Shown: positions 9,734-20,207, counted from the first letter of the stretch. The stretch: 64,000 nucleotides of DNA from Arabidopsis thaliana (GCF_000001735.4 NC_003071.7:12703151-12767150); one strand, 5' to 3'. Translations and numbers: made by a program. The notes: generated from the letters alone by a model not told the origin.

Positions 9734-11950
9734 ATGGCTATCTTCTCCACAGCACAACCTCTCTCTCTGCCACGTCATCCAAACTTCTCCAATCCGAATC
9801 AACCAACTACCAATAACGAACGCTCCCGCCACATTTCTCTCATCGAACGATGTGTGTCTCTCCGACAACTAAAGCAAACCCATGGTCACATGATCCGTAC
9901 CGGTACGTTTTCCGATCCTTACTCAGCTAGCAAGCTATTCGCAATGGCTGCGCTCTCTTCCTTCGCTAGTCTCGAGTATGCACGCAAGGTGTTTGATGAA
10001 ATTCCTAAACCAAATTCTTTCGCTTGGAATACTCTTATCCGTGCTTACGCTTCTGGACCAGACCCTGTTCTTAGCATCTGGGCTTTCTTGGATATGGTTT
10101 CGGAGAGTCAGTGTTATCCAAATAAGTACACTTTCCCTTTCCTCATTAAGGCAGCTGCAGAAGTTTCATCTTTGTCTTTGGGTCAATCTCTTCATGGGAT
10201 GGCTGTTAAGTCAGCAGTTGGAAGTGATGTTTTCGTTGCTAATTCTTTGATACATTGTTATTTCTCTTGTGGGGATTTAGATTCAGCTTGTAAAGTGTTT
10301 ACTACGATCAAAGAAAAGGATGTTGTTTCATGGAATTCGATGATTAATGGGTTTGTGCAAAAGGGTTCTCCAGATAAAGCTTTGGAGCTTTTTAAGAAGA
10401 TGGAGTCAGAGGACGTTAAGGCAAGTCATGTGACAATGGTTGGTGTCTTGTCTGCTTGTGCAAAGATACGGAATTTAGAGTTTGGGAGGCAGGTTTGTTC
10501 TTATATCGAAGAAAACAGGGTTAACGTGAACTTGACATTGGCTAATGCGATGCTTGATATGTACACAAAGTGTGGAAGCATAGAAGATGCTAAAAGACTG
10601 TTTGATGCAATGGAGGAGAAAGATAACGTTACATGGACAACAATGCTTGATGGGTATGCAATTTCAGAAGACTACGAAGCAGCTAGAGAGGTTCTTAATT
10701 CTATGCCTCAGAAAGATATTGTTGCTTGGAATGCTCTTATATCTGCTTATGAGCAGAATGGTAAACCTAATGAGGCATTAATAGTGTTCCATGAGCTGCA
10801 ACTTCAGAAGAACATGAAGCTGAACCAGATCACACTGGTAAGTACTTTATCAGCTTGTGCTCAGGTAGGGGCACTGGAATTAGGTAGATGGATCCATAGC
10901 TACATCAAAAAGCACGGTATTAGGATGAATTTTCATGTTACAAGCGCACTGATTCATATGTATTCGAAATGCGGAGATCTTGAAAAGTCCCGTGAAGTGT
11001 TTAATTCTGTAGAGAAGAGAGATGTGTTTGTGTGGAGTGCAATGATTGGTGGCTTGGCAATGCACGGATGTGGAAATGAAGCTGTTGATATGTTTTATAA
11101 AATGCAAGAGGCTAATGTAAAGCCTAATGGTGTGACCTTCACCAATGTCTTCTGTGCTTGTAGCCATACCGGTTTGGTGGATGAAGCTGAGTCTTTATTC
11201 CACCAGATGGAATCGAATTATGGTATTGTCCCTGAGGAAAAGCATTATGCTTGCATAGTTGATGTTCTCGGCCGCTCGGGTTATTTGGAAAAAGCAGTGA
11301 AGTTCATAGAGGCGATGCCGATTCCTCCAAGCACTTCTGTCTGGGGAGCGCTTCTAGGAGCTTGTAAGATCCATGCCAATCTGAATCTTGCTGAAATGGC
11401 TTGTACCCGTTTGCTTGAACTGGAACCTAGGAATGATGGCGCGCATGTGCTCCTATCAAACATATATGCTAAATTGGGTAAGTGGGAAAACGTTTCTGAG
11501 CTGAGAAAGCATATGAGAGTCACTGGACTTAAGAAAGAACCAGGATGCAGCTCAATTGAAATCGATGGCATGATTCATGAGTTTCTCTCTGGAGATAACG
11601 CTCATCCTATGTCTGAGAAGGTTTACGGGAAGTTACACGAGGTTATGGAGAAACTGAAATCAAATGGTTATGAGCCAGAGATATCTCAGGTTCTGCAGAT
11701 CATCGAGGAAGAAGAAATGAAGGAACAATCTCTAAATCTCCACAGCGAGAAGCTGGCTATTTGTTATGGACTGATATCAACAGAGGCTCCAAAGGTGATC
11801 CGAGTTATTAAGAATCTAAGGGTGTGTGGAGATTGTCATTCAGTGGCTAAACTAATATCTCAGCTTTATGATAGAGAGATTATAGTGAGGGACCGGTATA
11901 GGTTTCATCATTTCAGAAATGGGCAGTGTTCCTGTAACGATTTCTGGTGA
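9734..11950 (+). CDS. OTP81: Chloroplast DYW-type pentatricopeptide repeat RNA-editing factor
   Basis: Intronless, 738 residues. The N-terminus ([20 protein letters not shown]) is Ser/Pro-rich and acid-poor, as for plastid import. A series of P, L and S PPR motifs runs from about residue 40 to 540 (for example the [13 protein letters not shown] and [13 protein letters not shown] repeats), followed by E/E+ regions ([24 protein letters not shown]) and a C-terminal DYW deaminase-like domain. That domain shows the zinc-site HSE near residue 670 and CGDC near 698, and ends CSCNDFW rather than DYW. The order and sequence match AT2G29760, known as OTP81/QED1 and required for C-to-U editing at several plastid sites including the rps12 intron. 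Pieces of its 3' end are copied further along the window. Confidence 0.92.
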
Positions 11951-12559
11951 TATTTCAGATTTACTAAAGGTAACTCAGTCAATTTTGTATTTGTTCCACC
12001 TTTTTTTGTGTATTACAATCATATCAAGACCAATCAGCTTAGTGATTTGGACCCTTCTCTCTACCATTAAGTGCACATGTTTTTCTATTCACTATCAATA
12101 ACCACCTATTAGAGTAAACCAGTTTGTTATTGTTCATATGGTAGAAGCAGATTAGGTTTCGTTAAATCTGATTGTGATTACTTACTGAAGAATTATATAT
12201 CTCAGAACAAAAAGAACTTGAGACCATGTTGGCGCAATAGCACCAAAAACCCAGAAGATGGCTAAACCAAATATGCATTTCAACAAGTCTCCTAAGAATT
12301 TAGTACAAGAAAAGGCTAACTCTGTAAGAGTATTCACATTTTTGCACAAAGGTAAGATATAACAGCTTCTGCAGCACCACTTTTGCTTCATATCAACAAG
12401 CTGCTAAAACAGTAGATATAATAAAAGATCCTTCACCTGCAAATTCATGAAAGCTTAACTAAGACTTGAGGCTCAAGAAACCATCTCAACATAATAATAT
12501 CATCATCAACAGTCAATCCACATCAAAGATTAACATACCTTGCAACTGCAAACGAATCA
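11951..12559. repeat. PPR 3' flank merging into the KFB 3' flank repeat family
   Basis: About 11960-12105 (GTCAATTTTGTATTTGTTCC and following) recurs at about 14300-14440. About 12125-12440 (GGTAGAAGCAGATTAGGTTT and following) is the first copy of a flank present left of nearly every F-box/Kelch gene: about 14535-14885, 19785-20095, 22525-22820, 24705-25080, 27055-27160 (short), 28670-28945 (gene missing) and 33665-34040. On the minus strand this flank is the F-box gene's 3'-UTR and downstream DNA. It holds a likely 3'-UTR intron, 12437-12538 in this copy. Confidence 0.75.
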
Positions 12560-13723
12560 TCAAAACGTAACAGAGCGAAACAGATCAATGGAAGGCGACT
12601 TCACTGATCTAAGCACAATCGCCAATGAATCGACCTTCCCCCAAATCTCACCACTTTGACGATTTTCCAACTCAATCTCTACGAACCAAACATCTTTCAA
12701 ACCACGCTGGCTGGAATTAGAACATCCCAAAATTGCCAACTTCCCACCAAAATTCGCCATTTTACACTGATAATAACAAAACTTAGGCAAAATATATGCC
12801 CCCTTCACACGTCTCCAAATCAACTCATTCGGATCATAAACAACTATTGCATGTCCAAGAACACACATAGGATCAATACAATACAACAAACCCTCAATCA
12901 CACAACACGGGTCGCGCCAAAGAAACATGAACTGAGTTTCAAATCCTAATGACTGCAATGTACCGTGTCTTGGTTCGTAAGCAAAACCAAACAGAGAATC
13001 CAAAATGTAAATCTTGTTTTGCATCACCACTGATGTCACAAACCCTTCTCCTCTCAAACTAGAACCGTTACAGTATCGATGATGAGGCACACTACTCCAA
13101 ATCCGATTCTCTATATCGAACACTTCGATCCAATGATCATTTCGCTTCACGCAACCTCCGATCACATAAATCCTTCCGTCAATTACTCCTGCAGCTGCGT
13201 AGACGCGAGTTCTCTGCATTCTCGGGAGCGAGCAAGACGTATGAAATCTCAAATCGATGATAGACACATTCGATGTGGGTTGATGTAGGCGGTTGTGTCC
13301 ACCGATTACATACATATGGTATCCGATTGTGACCACCGCAGATCCATGATTCAGAGGAGGAAGTGATTTGATTTCTCTCAAGTGTAAAGAGATGTTTCTT
13401 GGAATGTTACAATTGAGAATGTACAAGTTTGTGGTATTATAAGGAGAGAATCCGATCAAGGCGTAAAGAACTGAGTCGGTGAGGTTGAGGATGAAGCGGC
13501 TTTTGTAGAGTTCCGAAGAAGAGATAACGCGACGAAAGGTTTTGGAGAGGAGAGATAGCGTCGGGTAATGACATCTCCGGATTAGTAAGACGGTACTTTC
13601 GATGAGTTCGTCTGGGATTCCTTGAGGAATCGGAGGAAGATTCTCTTCTTCTTCTTCTTGCGGATTCTTGGTTGGATCGCCGCCATTGGAGCCGTCGTCG
13701 GAAGTTTCAGAGATGAAAACCAT
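12560..13723 (-). CDS. F-box/Kelch-repeat protein (KFB array copy 1)
   Basis: Single-exon coding region of 387 residues, probably AT2G29770. An acidic N-terminal segment (about residues 8-33) precedes an F-box at about 34-78 (IPDELIESTVLLIRRCHYP, LSLLSKTFRRVISSSEL). Kelch motifs follow at about 127-173 (GSAVVTIGYHMYVIGG) and 174-220 (GVIDGRIYVIGG), with weaker blades up to [13 protein letters not shown]-box/Kelch proteins act as substrate receptors of SCF ubiquitin ligases; the partner is unknown. The start ATG is shared with its paralogues and sits 7 nt from a TGACGTCA element. Downstream of the stop, AG|GTATGT at 12538 and TTGCAG at 12437 (minus strand) outline a 102-nt 3'-UTR intron, about 21 nt after the stop. 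Confidence 0.9.
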   Translation of the reverse strand: MVFISETSDDGSNGGDPTKNPQEEEEENLPPIPQGIPDELIESTVLLIRRCHYPTLSLLSKTFRRVISSSELYKSRFILNLTDSVLYALIGFSPYNTTNLYILNCNIPRNISLHLREIKSLPPLNHGSAVVTIGYHMYVIGGHNRLHQPTSNVSIIDLRFHTSCSLPRMQRTRVYAAAGVIDGRIYVIGGCVKRNDHWIEVFDIENRIWSSVPHHRYCNGSSLRGEGFVTSVVMQNKIYILDSLFGFAYEPRHGTLQSLGFETQFMFLWRDPCCVIEGLLYCIDPMCVLGHAIVVYDPNELIWRRVKGAYILPKFCYYQCKMANFGGKLAILGCSNSSQRGLKDVWFVEIELENRQSGEIWGKVDSLAIVLRSVKSPSIDLFRSVTF

Positions 13724-13807
13724 CGCCGTGTGACGTCAGCAGCAACGAATTAACTGTAACTGAAAGTGAGCCTGAATTTGATATTTGAAAAAATGCTCGT
13801 ATTTATT
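13724..13807 (-). promoter_or_regulatory. KFB copy 1 leader with palindromic TGACGTCA
   Basis: TGACGTCA at 13731-13738 is a perfect bZIP-type C-box/CRE palindrome close to the ATG, followed upstream by the family-conserved GTTAATTCGTTGCTGC leader (minus strand). A TATTTATTA stretch at 13800-13808 is the weakened equivalent of the TATAAATA box in the paralogues. Confidence 0.5.
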
Positions 13808-13887
13808 ATAATAACGAAGACACTAACGACGTCGTATAGACGATTGTAAAATGGGGCCTAATACGTTGTATAAGCGAGTGTAAAATG

Positions 13888-14135
13888 GGGCCTTAGAGCA
13901 AATCCCTAAGCAAAGTTTCTAACCTATAATAATAATAATAAAATAATAAATAATATTATTTAATTAAGATAGTTTCTAAAGAAATGTGAGAAAATTTCTA
14001 ATTCAAGAGATTTTGAAGACTCTTCTAACTATTTTAAGAAACTTTTTAAATTAAATAATATTATTTCTTATTTTATTATTACTTTAATAGATTAGAAATT
14101 ATGGTTAGAAACCACCATTGGACATGCTCTAAGGC
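13888..14135. mobile_element. Fold-back MITE upstream of KFB copy 1
   Basis: The ends mirror each other: GGGCCTTAGAGCA on the left and TGCTCTAAGGCCC on the right. Internally, TAATAATATTATTTAATT-like sequence on the left pairs with AAATTAAATAATATTATT on the right, so the ~245-bp unit can fold into a long hairpin. No open frame is present. It is a non-autonomous DNA element; the superfamily is not certain from the termini alone. Confidence 0.6.
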
Positions 14136-14299
14136 CCACAATATTATATAAGTTTTACTTGTTACAATTAAGAAGCTATCTTATTCAGATTTACTTGTTA
14201 CATTGTGGTGCCTGACCAGACCATACTCTGTGATGCAGGTGTTTCCTTTGTGATCGAGAACTTCTCCTTTGGAGAAAAAGCATTAGTGTGGCAATTCTT

Positions 14300-14440
14300 T
14301 ACTAGAATAAAGTCAGTCAATTTTGTATGTGTTCCACCTTTTGTGTATTATAATCATATGAAGATCAATCGGTTTAGTGATTTGGACCTCCTCTCTACCG
14401 TTAAGTGCACAAGTTTTTTTAATTACTATCAATAAGTAAA
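14300..14440 (+). repeat. Copy of the PPR gene 3' flank
   Basis: GTCAGTCAATTTTGTATG, GTTCCACCTTTTGTGTATTA, TCATATGAAGATCAATCGG, and TTTAGTGATTTGGACC followed by a CTCTCTACC.TTAAGTGCAC block follow 11965-12105 in the same order. The parent sequence starts at the stop codon of the PPR gene. This shows that F-box/Kelch duplication units carried PPR-derived DNA. Confidence 0.8.
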
Positions 14441-14981
14441 TCTTCACACATCTCTGAACCAAGATTTCATACTAAACTACCGGTTAACTAAGTCACTTTG
14501 TTTTGGTTCATCTCCAATCCAAACCAAGTACTATTGATATTGCTCATATAGTAGAAGCAGATTAGGTTTCGTTAAAATCGGTTTGTGATTACTTGTTGAA
14601 GAATTATACATCTCACAACAGAAAGAACCAGAAGATAGCTAAACCAAAGATGCATTTCAACAAGTCTCGTAAGAATATTAGTACAAAAGAGTGGCCAACT
14701 CTACACAAACACAAGGCCAGTTCTGTTAAGAGTATTCACATTTTTGCACAAAGGTTAAGAAAGACGAGTTACTCTATAAAGGTGTCAGATATAACAGCTT
14801 CTGAACACACTTTTTCTTCTTCATATTTGCTCTGAAATCAATAAGCTGCTCAAAACAGTAGATGTAATAAAAGATCCTTGACCTGCAAGTTAAAGTAAGC
14901 CTCATTAAGACTCGAGTCTAAAGAAACTGTCTCAACAGAGCATCAAAAAGTAATATACCTGAAACACCATCCCACAGATCA

Positions 14982-16178
14982 TCAAAATGTAACAGAGCGA
15001 CAAAGATCAATGTAAGGCGAGTACACGGATCTAAGCACAGGCACCATTGAATCGATCATCCCCAAAATCGGACCTGTTTCACCTTTTATCAACGCCATCT
15101 CTATGCACCAAGTATCTGTAACCGGGTTGTTATAAGTAGCACCAAAAACCATCAACTTCCCACCAAAATTCGCCATTTTACACTCAAAGTAATCGAGATC
15201 AGGAAAAGCACGTATACCCGTACCCATCATAGGAGTCCAAACCATGACATTTGGATCATACACATTTATCGGAGAACCTTGAAGACAGTATGGATCAAAA
15301 CTATACAACAAATCCTCAATCACACAACACGGCTTGTACCAGTAAGACTTCAACGTAGTTCCAAGCTCCCCTGACTCCCATGTACCATCAATGGGATCAT
15401 AAACCAAACCACACGTAGCATCCAAAATGTAAATCTTGTTTTGCATCACCACAGATGTCACAAACCCTCCTCCTGGCAAACTAGACATGAAATGGGATCG
15501 ATCAGGGACAGTACTCCAAATTCCAGTCACTACATCGAACACTTCGATCCAATCGTCGTACCGCTTCTCGCAACCTCCGATGACATAAATCTTTCCGTTG
15601 ATTACTTCTGCGACTGCACGGTAACGAGCCCTATGCATAGTTGGGAGATAGTTACACGTATGGACTCTACAGTCGATGACAAACACAGTCTTTACAGGGT
15701 TATTTGGCCCTATCAGTCCACCGATCACATACATCTTGTAGCCGATTGTGACCACAGCAGAGCCAGGATTCATAGGAGGAAGTGAACCGATAGCGCTCAA
15801 TCGTAATGGGATGTTTCTTGTAATGTTGTGGTTGAGAATGAACCAGTTCGGGAAACTATGAGGAGGGAATCCGATCAAAGCGTAAAGAACCGGTTCGGTT
15901 AGGTTTAGGCTCGAGCGTGTTTGGTGGAGTTCCGGCGAAGAGATTACGATACGAAAGGCTTTAGAGAGGAGAGATAGCGACGGGTAATGACATCTCTTGA
16001 TGAGTGCGACGGTTCTTCTGATGAGTGCTTGTGGGATTTGTCGAGGAATCGGAGGATGATTCTCTACTTCTTCTTCTTGATGATCGTCTTCTTTAGGGTT
16101 CTTGTGGAGTTCTTCGGGTTTCTTGTTTGGTACGCCACCGTGAGAGCCGTCGTCGGAAGTTTCAGAGATTATAGCCAT
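14982..16178 (-). CDS. F-box/Kelch-repeat protein (KFB array copy 2)
   Basis: Single-exon coding region of 398 residues, probably AT2G29780. The acidic N-terminal segment is longer than in copy 1 (it adds EELHKNPKEDDHQEEEVEN). The F-box is IPQALIRRTVALIKRCHYP with LSLLSKAFRIVISSPEL. Kelch motifs include GSAVVTIGYKMYVIGG and [16 protein letters not shown], then [12 protein letters not shown] near the end. It ends in SVTF like copy 1. A conserved 3'-UTR intron is visible at 14883-14958. Predicted role: SCF substrate receptor; target unknown. Same orientation as the rest of the array. Confidence 0.9.
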   Translation of the reverse strand: MAIISETSDDGSHGGVPNKKPEELHKNPKEDDHQEEEVENHPPIPRQIPQALIRRTVALIKRCHYPSLSLLSKAFRIVISSPELHQTRSSLNLTEPVLYALIGFPPHSFPNWFILNHNITRNIPLRLSAIGSLPPMNPGSAVVTIGYKMYVIGGLIGPNNPVKTVFVIDCRVHTCNYLPTMHRARYRAVAEVINGKIYVIGGCEKRYDDWIEVFDVVTGIWSTVPDRSHFMSSLPGGGFVTSVVMQNKIYILDATCGLVYDPIDGTWESGELGTTLKSYWYKPCCVIEDLLYSFDPYCLQGSPINVYDPNVMVWTPMMGTGIRAFPDLDYFECKMANFGGKLMVFGATYNNPVTDTWCIEMALIKGETGPILGMIDSMVPVLRSVYSPYIDLCRSVTF

Positions 16179-16265
16179 CGCCGTGTGACGTCAGCAGCAA
16201 CGAATTAACGGAAAGTGAGAGACTAATCAGAGTTTTGAGAAGAGCTGTTACGTTGTGTATTTATA
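16179..16265 (-). promoter_or_regulatory. KFB copy 2 core promoter and leader
   Basis: TGACGTCA at 16186-16193 lies 7 nt upstream of the ATG. TATAAATA (minus strand) at 16258-16265 lies about 80 nt upstream of the ATG, a spacing kept in several paralogues. Confidence 0.6.
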
Positions 16266-17640
16266 ATGAAACCATAATGAGTAAATAAATACTCTGCTGC
16301 TTCGTTTAAATGTATTAAATATGTTTTCTTCTTCTCAAATCTTGCATATATTATCATTTATTTATTTTTTCTTTCACTTACACTTTTATTATAAAAAGGC
16401 ACTAATACTAACGGAAACATTATATATTATCTAGTTTAATTTCTCCAAAAAATAATGGGTATTAATAGAAATTCAGTCTAAGAACTGCATGTGTTTTTTA
16501 TTTCTTTTTCTTCGTAAACTATATCACCAAACTTTTCTTTTTTTTTTCTTTCTTAGAATAACACTGGTTTCTGACCTTAAATAAAAGTTAACCAATGGAC
16601 GAAGAATTTACAAAAATTGAGTCAAATGTCTCTCAACGTGACACACAAGTCTCAGCTTTGTTCTCTTTACTTTGAAAACCTAATTTGTCTTTCAAAGGGC
16701 GTACACAAATGTTGAATTCAATAGCTTTTTTCGCCGTAGGTACTGAAAAAAAAAAAACTATATTGAGATAGCATTTTCCCGATTGTAGTTTATGAACAAA
16801 ACTGTAACAGTAAATTGTATGGTCTAGTGAATTGACTAAAGGTTTGCCTTAGTTATAGAGTTTGATTTTTAGAAAAAAATGTTTTTTGCTGATTAATAAA
16901 AGCAAATTCATTGTAATTATTTAACGTGATATATGTATCCCATATTCCCATATGTCAAAAATTTAGTTGCCAATCATAAATACGGTGTATGTAAAGTGTT
17001 TATTATAGACTTTTGTAGTACGGTTAGTACTAGACGTTTTGGAATTATATGTTGCTAATTAAATATTTTATTTATTTTTGATTTTTGTAAAATGAAAAAT
17101 TTGTTATATATAATTCTTTGATTAATAATTTTTGACAAGATCATGTACAGTTTTTAAGTTTACGATATTAATACGTTTTTTTTTTTAGAATTTGATCTAT
17201 AATATAATACATGATAATATTTTATTTTTTATTCACAATTTTTGGTATTAAAATTATATAATTTAAAATTTTAGTGTTTTTAGATTTAACCTGTAGAATG
17301 TGGTTGAAGACCCAAAAACACATGTCAAAGTCCCAAGGCAATCTTTTATCTTTTCTTAATTACAACGAGATATTAGCGAAAGCAACTGTTAAAAAATATA
17401 TGTTCAGTTGTTATCCTAAATATTAAAATTTACTTTTAAATATTACTATAATACAACTATACAAGTATGATCTATCATTAGTTGGTACAAAATCATCATT
17501 AACTAATTAATTTATAAATTCTTATTACACAACATATTATTCAAAATAAATTAATATTTTTTAAGAAAACTTAATAGAAAAATAAAATTACTTAAACTTT
17601 CAATGGCACTAAACAAAATTACGATAAGCATAATTATATT
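16266..17640. other. KFB 5' flank copy followed by AT-rich intergenic DNA
   Basis: About 16560-16700 (ACCAATGGACGAAG, AATTGAGTCAAATGTC, ACACACAAGTCTC) is a copy of the distal upstream flank also seen near 21.95, 24.5, 26.65 and 37.3 kb. From about 16740 to 17640 the sequence is extremely AT-rich, with no open frame, repeat or element I can name. Confidence 0.5.
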
Positions 17641-17700
17641 GTATATATATGTTTACTTTAGGTAAACTTGTAGCTGTATTGTTTGTATAAGGTCGTTAAT

Positions 17701-19282
17701 TTAATGAACAAGCCGGTTGCAGACAGCCACACACTTATATAAACTACGATAACACCTGCTACGATCATTGAAACAGCAATAACACACTTCTTCTCTGTGT
17801 TTTGGACATTTGCCAAGATGGCACACTGATGAACCTAACTTGTTCGCGTCAAAACCTTGCCCGTTTGCATCTATAAGAAAAAGATTAGAAGTTCAAAAAA
17901 AAAAAAAAAAAAAATTAAAAAAAAAATTAAAAAGAAGAATTTTATTTATAACAATACGATTACAATGGTGATGATTGTAAACGATGAATAAGCGATTCCT
18001 TATTTATATATATACGCATAATTTCAAAAACATATATTTTTGTAGAGGAACAAGAGAAATTACGATGATGCAAATTAAAGGATCATAACAAAATGTGATG
18101 ATGATATTCTTTTTATATTCGTATTTTTTTTTCTTTTTGTTAATTCTTTGTTTGCTATATGATGGTTGAAATATTCCGAACCTGATTTGGTCGCGTCAAC
18201 AGCTTGTGCGTTTGCAGCTATAAGAAAAAAAATTAGAATTAAGAAAATGAAGAGTTAAAAAAGCGAATAATTTTATTTCTAACAACATATTTTACAATGG
18301 TGATGAATGTAAACGAAGAAAAAGCCTTTAATTTCATAAATTCTTGTAGAGGAACGAGAAAATTACGATGATGCAAATTATAACAAAATCTGATGATGAC
18401 GTTGTTGTGATATTCTTTCTTTTTTAAAACACAAATATTTGTTTGGTTATTTGGTAGTTGAAATCCGAATTACCTGCCTTGTTGGCGTCAAAACTGTGTG
18501 TCTTGTCTCCAGCTATTAAAAAAATATAAGTTAATATTTATTTTTTACCAAAAAAATATAAAAATAAATATTTATAAGTATATGATTATAATGGTGATGA
18601 CTGATTGTAAACAATGAAAAGGCAATTATTTGTATATATGCATAAATTTATGAACATACATCCATGAGGAACGAGAGAAACTACGATCAAGCAAAGGATA
18701 ACAAAATGTGATGATGACATTGTTGTTTTTTTGGTTTTTTTTTTGTTTATGTTTGATGGTTGAAATCCGAACCTGATTTGCTTGCGTCAACAGCTTGTGC
18801 GTTTGGAGCTATAAGAAAAAAAAAATAGTTAAAAGAAAATGAATTTTTATTAATAACAATATGATTTCTTAATGGTTATGACTATAATTGTAAAAGATGA
18901 AAACGATTATATTTCATATAAATACATTCTTGTAGAGGAATGAGAAAATCAGTATGATGCAAATGATACCAAAATTTGACGATGACATTGTTTGTGATAT
19001 TCGGTTTTTTGTTTTTTCGTTTATTTGTTTGTTATTAGATAGAGTTAAAATCCACACCTGGCTTGTTCGCGTTATGATGTTGTGTGTTTCCAGCTATAAG
19101 GAAAAAAAATAGAAGTTAATAATTGATCTGGAGAATTATATATAACAATATGGTGATGACTGATTGTAAACAATGACAAAGCGATTATGTATATATATGC
19201 ATAAACTCATAGACGTACATCCATGTAGAGGAACCAGAGAAATTACGATGATGAAAAGGATAGCAAAATGTGATGGTGACAT
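17701..19282 (-). CDS. Secreted eight-cysteine peptide of the MEG/ESF1-like family with tandem micro-exons
   Basis: Six exons read by hand: 19219-19282, 19058-19093, 18773-18808, 18474-18512, 18182-18217, 17701-17870 (total 381 nt, 126 residues). All internal exons are 36 or 39 nt, phase 1 at both ends, with TATAG acceptors and CAG|GT donors or close variants. Exon 1 encodes a signal peptide (MSPSHFAILFIIVISLVPLH). Each internal exon adds one module (SGNTQHHNANKP, APNAQAVDASKS, AGDKTHSFDANKA, AANAQAVDATKS), and the last exon opens with a fifth (DANGQGFDANKL). The C-terminal domain has eight cysteines spaced C-x4-C-x7-C-x-CC-x6-C-x6-C-x3-C, as in maternally expressed/EMBRYO SURROUNDING FACTOR peptides. 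Gene order suggests AT2G29790. Exon choice is inferred; shorter isoforms using an internal signal exon are possible. Confidence 0.72.
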
Positions 19283-19402
19283 TCTTCTAAAAATCAGAAA
19301 CTTTTTTTTTTTTTTTTGGTTTTTGGTTTTCTGTTTTTTTTTTTTTTTTGGGTTATTTGATGGTTGAAAACCTGAACTCCTTGCATACAGTTTGTTTTTA
19401 TA
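17836..19402 (-). repeat. ~290-bp tandem units, each with a micro-exon and signal-exon copy
   Basis: Micro-exon copies start about 285-350 bp apart, at 17836, 18182, 18474, 18773 and 19058, with a degenerate copy at 19373-19402. Between them, five copies of a signal-peptide-exon sequence recur near 18048, 18355, 18660, 18930 and 19219, recognisable by GTAGAGGAAC, then AGAGAAATTACGATGATG and AAAATGTGATGATGA on the plus strand. Only the 19219-19282 and 18660-18720 copies keep both ATG and a donor in the right phase. Confidence 0.85.
18660..18720 (-). other. Intact alternative signal-peptide exon inside the peptide gene
   Basis: Reads MSSSHFVILCLIVVSLVPHG plus one base and then a GTATGT donor, the same phase as exon 1. 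Splicing to 18474-18512 or 18182-18217 would give a secreted peptide with fewer modules. Whether it has its own promoter cannot be seen. Confidence 0.55.
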
Positions 19403-20207
19403 GATAAGTTGTTTGTAATTATTAGTGCATGTCTCTTATGGTGATCCGTAAAAAACTGTTAAATTAATTGTTTTTACTAGTCTTAGTTCTTCCGTATTCC
19501 TTAGTAATTTAGTGATATTGTTGTTGTTTAACATGACAAATAAATACTTTGCAAAAATTGTTGGAAACTGTTACAAATAAATACTTTGCAAAAAATGAGT
19601 GAGTCTAGAGAAAATGTTACAAATTAAATGACATATATCTTCTCTATGCATATTTAGATATATAGCTTCACTTTGATATCGTACGTTGACTGATTGTTGC
19701 CACTCATAAAGTCAAAATCACCGGTCAACTAAATCACATTTTTTTTTGCTTCATCTCTAAACCAAATTAAATTTCATATTTGCTCATATGGTAGAAGCAG
19801 ATTAGGTTTCGTTAAATCTGATTGTATATGATCATTACTTACAGAAGAATTAAATATCTAAAAGGAACTTGAGATCATGTTAGTGCAACTGCACAAAAAC
19901 CCCATAAGATGCATTTCAACAAGTTTCCTTCAAAGTTTTTGCATAAAGGCAGCTAAAAGAGTACTAAAGGTTAAGAAGCATCGGACGAGTTACGCTTCAA
20001 GGTGTAAGATGTAACAGCTTCTGAGTTACTTTTCTCTGATACCAACTAGCTGCTCAAATAGTATAGATGTAATAAAAGATCCTTCACCTGCAAGTTTATG
20101 AAAACATAAATAAGACTTGAGGCTCAAGAAACCTTCTGAAAGATCATAATTCGTCATCAATCCATACTCATCAAAGATTAACATACCTTGCAACTGCAAA
20201 CGAGTCA

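Noticed and set aside
12656-12949. Plus-strand frames opposite the F-box/Kelch genes
   Set aside because: They recur at the same place in each paralogue only because the sense frame is conserved.
17820-19400. CRISPR-like array (short repeats with regular spacing)
   Set aside because: Repeats are diverged, sit between splice signals, and the genome is a plant nuclear one; a tandem gene-segment duplication explains them.
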